Part shown: in pieces, positions 50,981 to 59,107 of the stretch
How positions within the stretch are numbered: position 1 is the first letter of the stretch
Layout: each line of letters begins with the position of its first letter
NCBI GenBank assembly: GCA_002102225.1
Contig: LQPB01000032.1
Span: 62,001-126,000 of the forward strand
Length of the DNA stretch: 64,000 nt
Direction: 5' to 3'
From: Mycobacterium interjectum
GTDB taxonomy: Bacteria; Actinomycetota; Actinomycetes; Mycobacteriales; Mycobacteriaceae
Position numbers and translations under genes: made by a program
Notes under the pieces: generated by a model
Told to the model about the DNA's origin: nothing
What the model saw: only the letters and a program-made list of their open reading frames with translations
The model's database searches: none

Positions 50981-52752
50981 GCCCGCTCAACCTTTTCGGG
51001 CTTGGCATCTATTCCGGACTCCTTGCGCTGCTGGGCGGTGATGGGCGCCGGGGCATCGGTGAGCGGGTCGACGCCGCCGCCGGTCTTGGGGAAGGCGATC
51101 ACCTCGCGGATGGAGTCCACGCCGGACAGCAGCGCGTTGATCCGGTCCCAGCCGAACGCGATGCCGCCGTGCGGCGGCGCGCCAAACATGAACGCCTCCA
51201 ACAGGAATCCGAACTTTTCCTCCGCCTCGGCCTTGTCCAGGCCCATCACCGCGAACACCCGCTCCTGGATGTCGCGGCGGTGGATACGGATCGAGCCGCC
51301 GCCAATCTCGTTGCCATTGCAGACGATGTCGTACGCGTCGGCCAGCACGCTGCCGGGTTCCTTGTCGACCGCGTCCTCGAATTCCGGCTTGGGCGAGGTG
51401 AACGCGTGATGCACGGCCGTCCACGCCCCGGTGCCCACCGCCACGTCCCCGGCCGCGGTCGCGTCCTCGGCGGGCTCAAACAACGGCGGGTCGACGACCC
51501 ACACGAACGCCCACGCCTCCGGGTCGATCAGGCCCAGCCGCTTGGCGATCTCGCCGCGCGCGGCGCCCAGCAGCGCCCGGGACGACTTCGCCGGGCCCGC
51601 CGAGAAGAAGATGCAGTCCCCCGGGTTGGCGCCGACGTGGCCGGCCAGCCCGTCGCGCTCGGCGTCGGACAGGTTCTTGGCCACCGGGCCAGCCAGCTCG
51701 CCGTCGTCGCCGACCAGCACGTAGGCCAGCCCGCGGTGCCCGCGCTGCTTGGCCCACTCCTGCCAGCCGTCCAGGGTGCGCCGCGGCTGGGAGGCCCCGC
51801 CGGGCATCACGACCGCGCCGACGTAGGGCTCCTGGAAGACGCGAAAGGTGGTGTCGGAGAAGAACTCCGTGCACTCGACGAGCTCGAGGGCGAACCGCAT
51901 GTCGGGCTTGTCGGAGCCGAACCGGCGCATGGCGTCGGCGTAGCTGATCCGCGGGATCGGGGTCGGGAGCGCGTAGCCGATCAGTTCCCACAGCGCGGTG
52001 AGGATCTCCTCGGAGACGGCGATGATGTCCTCGGCGTCGACGAAGCTCATCTCCATGTCGAGCTGGGTGAACTCGGGCTGGCGGTCGGCGCGGAAATCCT
52101 CGTCGCGGTAGCACCGCGCGATCTGGTAGTAGCGCTCCATCCCGGCCACCATCAGCAGCTGCTTGAACAGCTGCGGGCTCTGCGGCAGGGCGTAGAACGA
52201 GCCCGGGTGCAGGCGGGACGGCACCAGGAAGTCGCGCGCCCCCTCCGGGGTCGAGCGGGTGATCGTCGGCGTCTCGATCTCGACGAAGTCGTGCCGCGCC
52301 AGCACCGCGCGCGCGGCGGCATTGACCTTGGAGCGCAATCGAATTGCCGCGGCCGGCCCGTCGCGCCGCAGGTCGAGGTAGCGGTACTTCAGCCGCAGCT
52401 CCTCGCCGGCGGGCTCGTCCAGCTGGAACGGCAGCGGCGCGCTCTCCCCCAGCACGCTCAGCGAGGTCGCGTTGACCTCGATGTCCCCGGTCGCGATCTC
52501 CGGGTTGGCGTTGCCCTCGGGGCGGACCTCGACGACGCCGGTGACCGCGACGCAGAACTCGGCTCGCAGCCGGTGGGCCTGGGCCAATACGTCGGATGCG
52601 CGGAACACCACCTGGGCGACCCCGGTGGCGTCGCGCAGGTCGATGAAGATGACCCCGCCGTGGTCGCGGCGGCGGGCCACCCAACCGGCCAACGTCACCT
52701 GCTGGCCGGCGTCGCTGCTTCTCAGCGAACCGGCGGCGTGGCTGCGCAGCAC
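50977..52752 (-). CDS. aspS: Aspartyl-tRNA synthetase (probably non-discriminating)
   Basis: A 591-residue bacterial-type AspRS: N-terminal OB anticodon-binding domain ([18 protein letters not shown]), class II motif 2 region [23 protein letters not shown], the GAD insert, and motif 3 GIAFGWDRI. Mycobacteria lack asparaginyl-tRNA synthetase, so AspRS also charges tRNA-Asn for GatCAB amidation (known for the family in M. tuberculosis). Followed by the overlapping F420-type enzyme gene. Confidence 0.97.
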   Translation of the reverse strand: MLRSHAAGSLRSSDAGQQVTLAGWVARRRDHGGVIFIDLRDATGVAQVVFRASDVLAQAHRLRAEFCVAVTGVVEVRPEGNANPEIATGDIEVNATSLSVLGESAPLPFQLDEPAGEELRLKYRYLDLRRDGPAAAIRLRSKVNAAARAVLARHDFVEIETPTITRSTPEGARDFLVPSRLHPGSFYALPQSPQLFKQLLMVAGMERYYQIARCYRDEDFRADRQPEFTQLDMEMSFVDAEDIIAVSEEILTALWELIGYALPTPIPRISYADAMRRFGSDKPDMRFALELVECTEFFSDTTFRVFQEPYVGAVVMPGGASQPRRTLDGWQEWAKQRGHRGLAYVLVGDDGELAGPVAKNLSDAERDGLAGHVGANPGDCIFFSAGPAKSSRALLGAARGEIAKRLGLIDPEAWAFVWVVDPPLFEPAEDATAAGDVAVGTGAWTAVHHAFTSPKPEFEDAVDKEPGSVLADAYDIVCNGNEIGGGSIRIHRRDIQERVFAVMGLDKAEAEEKFGFLLEAFMFGAPPHGGIAFGWDRINALLSGVDSIREVIAFPKTGGGVDPLTDAPAPITAQQRKESGIDAKPEKVERA

Positions 52753-52781
52753 AAATACTCCCTTTCCCGCGGTCGGAACGA

Positions 52782-53702
52782 GTGCCCAGTCTAGAGGGAG
52801 GTAATTTCGGTCCTATCGTCACCAACATCGCACTCGTCGGTCCCGGCGCCGTGGGCACGACGGTCGCCGCGCTGCTGCACAAGGCCGGTCATCCGGTACT
52901 GCTGTGCGGTCACACCCCCCGCGACAGCATCGAATTGCGGCCGGACGGCGCCGATCCGATCGTCGTGCCCGGCCCGGTGCACACCGATCCCACTGAGGTG
53001 AGCGGCCCCGTCGACGTCCTGGTGCTGGCGGTCAAGGCCACCCAGAACGACGACGCGGCGGGCTGGCTGGCCCGCCTGTGCGGCGAGCACACCGTCGTCG
53101 TCGTGTTGCAAAACGGGGTCGAGCAGGTCGACCAGGTGCGGCCGCACTGCCCGTCGTCGCCGGTGGTCCCCGGGATCGTCTGGTACGGCGCCGAGACCCA
53201 GCCGCAAGGCTGGGTGCGGTTGCGCACCGAGGCGCGGCTGGTGCTGCCGTCGGGCCCCTCGGCGGAAAGCGTCGCCGAGCTGCTGCGCGGCGCCGGCTGC
53301 CAGGTGGACTGCGACCCCGACTTCCTCACCGCCGCCTGGCGCAAGCTGCTGACCAACGCGCTGGCCGGGTTCATGGCCCTGTCGCGGCGGCGCTCCGGCA
53401 TGTTCCGCCGCGACGACGTCGCCGAGCTGTCGCGGCGCTACGTCGCGGAATGCCTGGCCGTCGCGCGCGCCGAGGGCGCCCGGCTGCCCGACGACGTGGT
53501 CGATGAGTTGGGCGGGCTGTTCCGGCAGGCCCCCGAGGACATGGGCACCTCGATCCTGGCCGACGCGGAGAACCACCGGCGCATGGAATGGGACATCCGT
53601 AACGGCGTGATCATCCGCAAGGCCCGCGCCCACGGCCTGGCGACGCCGATCAGCGACGTGCTGGTGCCGCTTCTGGCCGCGGCGAGCGACGGGCCGGGCT
53701 AG
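52782..53702 (+). CDS. Ketopantoate reductase-like protein (Rv2573-like)
   Basis: A 306-residue protein with an N-terminal NADP Rossmann motif [19 protein letters not shown] and the ApbA/PanE C-terminal helical domain with [17 protein letters not shown]. It may reduce ketopantoate to pantoate, but related proteins have other 2-keto substrates. The start is odd: GTG 52782 is the only standard start nearby, while AGGGAGGT (52795-52802) points to a later start, and the codon where the M. tuberculosis protein begins, as I recall it, is ATC (52815). Confidence 0.85.
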   Translation: MPSLEGGNFGPIVTNIALVGPGAVGTTVAALLHKAGHPVLLCGHTPRDSIELRPDGADPIVVPGPVHTDPTEVSGPVDVLVLAVKATQNDDAAGWLARLCGEHTVVVVLQNGVEQVDQVRPHCPSSPVVPGIVWYGAETQPQGWVRLRTEARLVLPSGPSAESVAELLRGAGCQVDCDPDFLTAAWRKLLTNALAGFMALSRRRSGMFRRDDVAELSRRYVAECLAVARAEGARLPDDVVDELGGLFRQAPEDMGTSILADAENHRRMEWDIRNGVIIRKARAHGLATPISDVLVPLLAAASDGPG

Positions 53703-53711
53703 ATTCAAGCC

Positions 53712-54209
53712 ATGTTCCCCTGCGAGCGCGTCGACCTGAGCTTCGTCGACACCGCACCCTTCCGCTTTTCCAACAGCGTCGACCTCGCCGTCACCCCCGA
53801 GCAGCTTTTCGACGTGCTGGCCGACGCCGAGTCGTGGCCGCGGTGGGCGTCGGTGATCACCAAGGTCACCTGGACCAGCCCCGAGCCGCGCGGCGTGGGC
53901 ACCACCCGCACCGTCGACATGCGCGGCGGCATCGTCGGCAACGAGGAGTTCCTCGCGTGGGAGCCGTTCACCCGCATGGCATTCCGGTTCAACGAGTGCT
54001 CCACGCAGGCCGTGGCCGCGTTCGCCGAGGACTACCGGGTCGAGGTGATCCCGGGCGGGTGCCGGCTGACCTGGATCATGGCGCAGAAGCCGGCCGGCCC
54101 GGCGTGGTTGGCGATGTTCGTGGCCCGGCCGCTGCTGAACCTGGGCCTGCGCCGGTTCCTGCGCAACCTGCGCAGCTACACGGACGCCCTTGCGACCCGG
54201 CAGCCTTAG
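53712..54209 (+). CDS. SRPBCC-superfamily (START/Bet v 1-like) protein (Rv2574-like)
   Basis: A 165-residue ligand-binding fold protein: NSVDLAVTPEQLFDVLADAESWPRWASVI at the first strand and helices, then a long C-terminal helix (LNLGLRRFLRNLRSYTDALA). Typical of small mycobacterial SRPBCC proteins thought to bind lipids or hydrophobic molecules. It follows the Rv2573-like gene after 9 bases and precedes the metallopeptidase by 9 bases, so these form an operon. Confidence 0.87.
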   Translation: MFPCERVDLSFVDTAPFRFSNSVDLAVTPEQLFDVLADAESWPRWASVITKVTWTSPEPRGVGTTRTVDMRGGIVGNEEFLAWEPFTRMAFRFNECSTQAVAAFAEDYRVEVIPGGCRLTWIMAQKPAGPAWLAMFVARPLLNLGLRRFLRNLRSYTDALATRQP

Positions 54210-54218
54210 GAGCGCGCG

Positions 54219-55094
54219 ATGACCTTCAACGAGGGCATGCAGATCGACACCAGCACCGCGTCGTCGTCCGGCGGCGGCGGCCTGGGGATGGCCCTCGGGG
54301 GCGGCGGAATCGGGCTGCTGATCCTCATCGGCGCGTTGTTTTTCGGCATCGATCCGGGCCGGGTGATGAACCAGCAGATGAACACCGGCGGCTATTCGGC
54401 GCCCGGTTTTGATCTGAGCCAGTGCAAGACCGGGGCCGACGCCAACAAGTACGTGCAGTGCCGCGTCATCGCGACCGGCAACTCCGTCGATGCGGTGTGG
54501 CATCAGCTGATGCCGAACTACACCCGCCCGCACGTGCGCCTGTTCACCGGTTCGGTCAACACCGGGTGTGGGCCCGCCACCACCGCGGTGGGCCCGTTCT
54601 ACTGCCCGGTGGACCAGACCGCGTACTTCGACACCGACTTCTTCAAGGAGCTGGTCGACCGATTCGGTTCCAGCGGTGGGCCTTTCGCGCAGGAGTACGT
54701 GGTCGCGCACGAGTACGGCCACCACGTGCAGCAGCTGCAGGGCATCCTGGGCCGCTCCCAGCAGGGGGCGCAGGGCGCCGGCGGCAACGGCGTGCGCACC
54801 GAGCTACAGGCCGACTGTTACGCCGGCATCTGGGCCCACTACGCGTCGACGGTGAAGCAGGAGAGCACCGGCGTGCCCTACCTGCAACCGCTGAGCGACC
54901 AGGACATCGCCGACGCGCTGTCGGCGGCGGCGTCGGTGGGCGATGACCGGATTCAAAAGGAGTCGACGGGACGGGTCAACCCCGAGTCGTGGACGCACGG
55001 CTCGTCGGCGGAACGGCAGAAGTGGTTTACCATCGGGTACCAGACCGGCGACCCGAACAAATGCGACACCTTCGCCGCGACGAACCTGGGTTAA
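54219..55094 (+). CDS. Membrane-anchored neutral zinc metallopeptidase (Rv2575-like)
   Basis: A 291-residue protein with one membrane helix (about residues 29-46, GIGLLILIGALFFGIDPG) and an outward-facing YpfJ-type peptidase domain. The zinc motif is HEYGHHVQ in VVAHEYGHHVQQLQGI, with a further conserved ELQADCYAGIWAHY. Substrate unknown. ATG 54219 follows GGAGCG by about 6 bases. Convergent with the Rv2576c-like gene; the stop codons overlap by 4 bases. Confidence 0.9.
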   Translation: MTFNEGMQIDTSTASSSGGGGLGMALGGGGIGLLILIGALFFGIDPGRVMNQQMNTGGYSAPGFDLSQCKTGADANKYVQCRVIATGNSVDAVWHQLMPNYTRPHVRLFTGSVNTGCGPATTAVGPFYCPVDQTAYFDTDFFKELVDRFGSSGGPFAQEYVVAHEYGHHVQQLQGILGRSQQGAQGAGGNGVRTELQADCYAGIWAHYASTVKQESTGVPYLQPLSDQDIADALSAAASVGDDRIQKESTGRVNPESWTHGSSAERQKWFTIGYQTGDPNKCDTFAATNLG

Positions 55095-55522
55095 CCCTTG
55101 GCCGCGCAGGTGACGGTGGTCGTCGCGTCCTGGTGCGCGACCACTTGGCCGTCGACGGCGATCTCGCAGTGGAACGACGCGGGACCGTTGCCCGAATCCG
55201 GCCAGTGCAGCATGCCGCTGGCGGTGATGCTCGCCCACTGGGTCGGGTTCGCCAAGGTGGCCGTGTAGGTGACCGGCGCTCCGCCGCTCAGGGGCGCCTG
55301 CACACTGGTCATGAACTTCGACGGGTCCGCGGTGTAGGCGGCCTGGCTGGGCGGATCGGAACTCACGTAGCTGACCGTGGCGGTCAGGTTGTTGGGGCTC
55401 GTCACGGTGTAGGTCACCTGGTGGCCCTCGGCGTGTGCAGTCCCGGGGGTGACGGCCACTGCGGCGGCCGCGGCAAACGTTGCCGACGCGACCGCGCTGA
55501 TGACTTTTCGCACGTTCGTCAT
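55091..55522 (-). CDS. Secreted MmpS-like small protein (Rv2576c-like)
   Basis: A 143-residue exported protein. The signal peptide is VRKVISAVASATFAAAAAVA, cut after TAHA. The mature beta-rich domain has VTYTVTSPNNLTATVSYVSSD and a Cys pair (FHCEIAVDG and TTVTCAAKG) probably forming a disulfide, a pattern reminiscent of the periplasmic domain of MmpS proteins but without their membrane anchor. Function unknown. ATG 55522 is the start that gives a normal signal peptide. Confidence 0.82.
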   Translation of the reverse strand: MTNVRKVISAVASATFAAAAAVAVTPGTAHAEGHQVTYTVTSPNNLTATVSYVSSDPPSQAAYTADPSKFMTSVQAPLSGGAPVTYTATLANPTQWASITASGMLHWPDSGNGPASFHCEIAVDGQVVAHQDATTTVTCAAKG

Positions 55523-55572
55523 ATCGAAAACGCTACCGGATTCGTTACGCAGGTGATCGGGGCGAGAATCAC

Positions 55573-55578
55573 TACGAT
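55573..55578 (+). promoter_or_regulatory. -10 box, leaderless patatin promoter
   Basis: TACGAT followed by 6 bases and ATG 55585, with no Shine-Dalgarno sequence, so the patatin message is probably leaderless. Confidence 0.5.
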
Positions 55579-55584
55579 GCATTG

Positions 55585-56430
55585 ATGCCCACAGCATTCG
55601 TGTTGTCCGGCGGAGCGAGCCTCGGCGCGATCCACGTGGGCATGCTGCTTGCCCTGGCCGACGAGGGAGAACACCCCGATCTGATCGTCGGCACGTCCGT
55701 CGGCGCGGTCAACGGGGGCTGGATCGCGTCGCGGCCTGATCTCCCCGGGATTCGCGGGCTGGGCGATCTGTGGACGTCGTTATCACGAAGGGCCATTTTC
55801 CCCGCTCACCCGATCTCCGGGGCGATGGGCATGCTTGGCCGCCGGTCGCACCTGGTCCCCAACATCGAGTTGCGGCGCCTGCTCGCCGACAAATTGGAGT
55901 TCGCCCGGCTCGAGGATGCGCCGGTCCCGCTGCACGTGGTGGCTACCGACGTGATCTCCGGCACCGACGTCCTGCTGTCCTCGGGCAACGCCGTCGACGC
56001 GATCACCGCCAGTGCCGCGATCCCGGGCGTGTTCCCTCCCGTGCAGATCAACGGGCGCGACCTGATGGACGGTGGCGTCGTGAACAACACGCCGGTGTCG
56101 CACGCCGTTGCGCTCGGGGCGGACCGAGTCTGGGTGTTGCCGACCGGCTACTCGTGCGACCTGCCCGCAGCGCCGAAGACGGCAGTCAACATGGCGTTAC
56201 ACGCCATGACCCTCGCCGTGAATCACCGCCTGGCCGTTGACGTAGAGCGCTTTGAGCGAGCGGTCGACCTGCGCGTCATCCGCCCGTTGTGCCCGATCGC
56301 CACCTCGGGGGCTGACTTCTCGCACGCGGCAACACTTATCGAGCGCTCGCACGCGGCCACCCGCGAATGGCTGGCGGCGCACCCCCCGTCCACCGGCCAG
56401 GCCGAATTGCTCGAGCCGCACCGCCACTAA
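55585..56430 (+). CDS. Patatin-like phospholipase
   Basis: A 281-residue lipid acyl hydrolase. Oxyanion-hole loop GGASLGA (residues 9-15), nucleophile Ser38 in GTSVGA, and catalytic Asp162 in LMDGGVVNN form the Ser-Asp dyad. Such enzymes release fatty acids from membrane lipids. No signal peptide, so it is cytosolic or membrane-associated. I recall no such gene at this position in H37Rv, so it may be a lineage-specific insertion between the Rv2576c-like and Rv2577-like genes. Confidence 0.9.
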   Translation: MPTAFVLSGGASLGAIHVGMLLALADEGEHPDLIVGTSVGAVNGGWIASRPDLPGIRGLGDLWTSLSRRAIFPAHPISGAMGMLGRRSHLVPNIELRRLLADKLEFARLEDAPVPLHVVATDVISGTDVLLSSGNAVDAITASAAIPGVFPPVQINGRDLMDGGVVNNTPVSHAVALGADRVWVLPTGYSCDLPAAPKTAVNMALHAMTLAVNHRLAVDVERFERAVDLRVIRPLCPIATSGADFSHAATLIERSHAATREWLAAHPPSTGQAELLEPHRH

Positions 56431-56448
56431 GGGCATCCCGTTCGGCGG

Positions 56449-58044
56449 GTGTTCATCCCACTCCGGTATGAAGCATGGGTGGTCGACGATCCGGGGATTA
56501 GCCGCCGTCGGCTGCTGACCAGGACCGCGGCCTCGGCCGCCCTCGGGGCGGGCATCGGGGGTGGCGCGACCCTGCTCTGGTCGCATCCCGAGGCGCCGGC
56601 GACGTGGTATCGGCCGGACCGCACCGGCGCGCCGCCGGTGACCGGTCTGCATCTGCAGTTCGGCAAGAACGCCGCCACCGAGGTGGTGGTCTCCTGGCAC
56701 ACCACCGAGGCCGTCCGCAATCCGCGCGTCATGCTGGGCACCCCCGACTCCGGGTTCGGGCGCACCGTCCAGGCCGAAACCCGCACCTATCGGGATGCCA
56801 AGTCGGGCATCGAGGTTCGCGTCAACCACGCCCGCCTGACGGGGCTGGCGCCCGATTCCGACTACCTGTACGCCGCGGTGCACGACGGCGCCGAGGCCGA
56901 AAGCGGGACGGTGCGGACGGCGCCGTCGGGGCGAAAGCCGCTGCGCTTCACCAGCTTCGGTGACCAGTCCACGCCGGCGCTGACCAGGCTGCCCGACGGC
57001 AGGTACGCCACCGACAACATCGGATCGCCCGCGGCCGCCGATACCACGCTGGCGATCGAGCGGCTCGGGCCCCTGTTCAACCTCGTCAACGGCGACCTGT
57101 GCTACGCCAACCTCGCGGGGGACCGCATCCGCACCTGGTCGAACTGGTTCGAGAACAACACGCGCTCGGCGCGGTACCGGCCCTGGATGCCGGCCGCGGG
57201 CAACCACGAGAACGAATCGGGCAACGGGCCAATCGGTTACGGCGCCTACCAGACCTACTTCGCAGTGCCGGATTCGGGGTCGAGCCCGCAGACCCGCGGG
57301 CTGTGGTACTCGTTCACCGCCGGCTCGGTCCGGGTGATCAGCCTCAACAACGACGACATCGCCTTCCAGGACGGCGGCAATGTCTACGTGCACGGCTACT
57401 CGGGCGGGGAGCAGAAGCGTTGGCTGGCCGGCGAACTCGCCGCCGCACGGCGCGACCCGGACGTCGACTGGATCGTCGTCTGCATGCATCAGACGGCGAT
57501 CTCCACCGCCGACCAGGCCAACGGCGCCGATCTGGGGATCCGCGAGGAATGGCTGCCGCTGTTCGACCAGTATCAGGTCGATCTGGTGGTGTGCGGTCAC
57601 GAGCACCACTACGAGCGGTCGCATCCGCTGCGCGGAACGCTGGGCACCGACACCCGCACCCCGATGCCCGTCGACTCCCGCGGCGACGTCATCGACTCGA
57701 CGCGCGGCACCGTACACCTCGTCATCGGCGGCGGCGGCACCTCGGCGCCCACCAACGGGTTCTTCTTTCCCGAGCCGCGGTGCCGCGTGCTGACCGGCGT
57801 CGGGGCGTTCGACCCCGGGCTGGGCCGTAAGGCGCCGATCTACGTCCTGGAGGACGCGCCCTGGTCGGCGTTTCGCGACCGCGACAACCCTTACGGCTTC
57901 GCGTCTTTCGACGTGGACCCGGGCCAACCCGGCGGCAACACCACGATCACGGCCACGCATTACGCGCTGAGCGGTCCCTCCGGCCAGGTCACCGCGGTGG
58001 ACCGGTTCACGCTGACCAAGCCGCGCGGCGACCGGCCCGCCTAA
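56449..58044 (+). CDS. Tat-exported purple acid phosphatase-like metallophosphoesterase (Rv2577-like)
   Basis: A 531-residue protein with a twin-arginine signal (ISRRRLLTRTAASAALGAGI), an N-terminal fibronectin-like domain (about 60-165), and a metallophosphoesterase domain. Metal ligands appear in SFGDQS, VNGDLCYAN, AAGNHENES, CMHQTAIST and CGHEHHYERS. Expected to hydrolyse phosphate esters outside the membrane with two metal ions. GTG 56449 gives an extended region before the Tat motif; a later start cannot be excluded. Confidence 0.9.
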   Translation: MFIPLRYEAWVVDDPGISRRRLLTRTAASAALGAGIGGGATLLWSHPEAPATWYRPDRTGAPPVTGLHLQFGKNAATEVVVSWHTTEAVRNPRVMLGTPDSGFGRTVQAETRTYRDAKSGIEVRVNHARLTGLAPDSDYLYAAVHDGAEAESGTVRTAPSGRKPLRFTSFGDQSTPALTRLPDGRYATDNIGSPAAADTTLAIERLGPLFNLVNGDLCYANLAGDRIRTWSNWFENNTRSARYRPWMPAAGNHENESGNGPIGYGAYQTYFAVPDSGSSPQTRGLWYSFTAGSVRVISLNNDDIAFQDGGNVYVHGYSGGEQKRWLAGELAAARRDPDVDWIVVCMHQTAISTADQANGADLGIREEWLPLFDQYQVDLVVCGHEHHYERSHPLRGTLGTDTRTPMPVDSRGDVIDSTRGTVHLVIGGGGTSAPTNGFFFPEPRCRVLTGVGAFDPGLGRKAPIYVLEDAPWSAFRDRDNPYGFASFDVDPGQPGGNTTITATHYALSGPSGQVTAVDRFTLTKPRGDRPA

Positions 58045-58045
58045 C

Positions 58046-59065
58046 TCAAAACAGCGTCGCCTGCTGGGGTTCCGGCCCGGCCGTGGGCTGTGGGACCGGG
58101 CGGGGATGGCCGCCCAGCCGATGCTTGGCGATCAGCGGCGCGGCCCGTTCGCGCAGCGCGTCGCGGTAGCTCGGCGGCAGGTAGGCCCCGCGGCGGTACA
58201 GCTCGCGATAGCGCCCGACCAGTTCGGGATGCGAGCGGGCCAGCCACGCCATGAACCAGCCCCGGGTCGAACCGCGCAGGTGCAGGCCGAACACCGTCAC
58301 CCCGGTGGCGCCGGCCCCCGCGATCTGGCCCAGCAGCCGATCGAGGTGCTCGGCGGAATCGGTGAGATGCGGCAGCACCGGGGCGACCATCACGTGGCAG
58401 TCCAGGCCGGCGTCGCGGATCGCGGTGATGAGGCCCAGCCGCGCCTGGGGTGTCGGCGTGCCCGGTTCGACGTCGCGGTGCAGGTCCGGGTCGCCCACCG
58501 CCAGCGACACCGCGACCGACACCGGAACCTGTTGGGCCGCATCGGTTATCAGAGGAAGGTCGCGCCGCAGCAGCGTGCCCTTGGTGAGGATGGACAGCGG
58601 CGTGCCGGACCCGGCGAGCGCGCCGATGATGCCCGGCATCAGCGCGTAGCGACCCTCGGCGCGCTGGTAGGGATCGGTGTTGGTGCCCAGCGCGACGGTC
58701 TCGCGCCGCCACGACGGCCGGCGCAACTCGCGGCGCAGCACCTCGACGACGTTGGTCTTGACCACCACCTGGGTGTCGAAGTCGGTGCCGCAATCGAAGT
58801 CGAGGTACTCGTGGGTGGGCCGGGCGAAACAGTAGCGGCAGGCGTGCGAGCAGCCGCGGTAGCCGTTGACGGTGTAGCGGAACGGCAGGGCCGACGCGTT
58901 GGGCACCTTGTTCAGCGCCGACTTACACAGCACCTCATGGAAGGTGATCCCCTCGAATTGGGGTGCGCGCACGCTGCGCAGCAGGCCGATCCGCTGCAAC
59001 CCCGGCAGCGCCCCGTCGTCGACGGGATCCCCGTTGACCGCGACGGCCTGGTTGGACCAGCGCAT
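58046..59065 (-). CDS. Radical SAM protein, SPL-like (Rv2578c-like)
   Basis: A 339-residue radical SAM enzyme. The iron-sulfur Cys triad is in GCSHACRYCFARPTH, followed by the VVVKTNVVEVLRRELRRPSW and GTNTDPYQRAEG motifs shared with the spore-photoproduct-lyase-related Rv2578c group. ATG 59065 (MRWSNQAVAVNGDPVDDG) is set by the conserved N-terminus; a longer frame begins at 59101. A perfect LexA-type box ends 9 bases upstream, so it is probably induced by DNA damage. The substrate is unknown; repair of DNA lesions is an inference. Confidence 0.88.
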   Translation of the reverse strand: MRWSNQAVAVNGDPVDDGALPGLQRIGLLRSVRAPQFEGITFHEVLCKSALNKVPNASALPFRYTVNGYRGCSHACRYCFARPTHEYLDFDCGTDFDTQVVVKTNVVEVLRRELRRPSWRRETVALGTNTDPYQRAEGRYALMPGIIGALAGSGTPLSILTKGTLLRRDLPLITDAAQQVPVSVAVSLAVGDPDLHRDVEPGTPTPQARLGLITAIRDAGLDCHVMVAPVLPHLTDSAEHLDRLLGQIAGAGATGVTVFGLHLRGSTRGWFMAWLARSHPELVGRYRELYRRGAYLPPSYRDALRERAAPLIAKHRLGGHPRPVPQPTAGPEPQQATLF

Positions 59066-59073
59066 GACCCTAT

Positions 59074-59089
59074 TCGAACAATAGTTCGA
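59074..59089. promoter_or_regulatory. LexA SOS box upstream of the radical SAM gene
   Basis: TCGAACAATAGTTCGA has both half-sites TCGAAC and GTTCGA with the four-base spacer of the mycobacterial consensus TCGAAC-N4-GTTCGA. It overlaps a possible -10 box (TATTGT, 59083-59078) 12 bases upstream of the start codon. I recall Rv2578c as a LexA target in M. tuberculosis, but that needs checking. Confidence 0.88.
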
Positions 59090-59107
59090 TTGGGTTGTCA
59101 AGCGCCG

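Noticed and set aside
52724..52731. A single TCTCAGCG inside aspS
   Set aside because: It lacks the second copy at 11 bp and any following -10 box. It is coding sequence and not counted as a regulator site.
59096..59101. Perfect TTGACA (minus strand) upstream of the radical SAM gene as a -35 box
   Set aside because: It is only 12 bases from the best -10 candidate TATTGT, too close for a functional -35/-10 pair.
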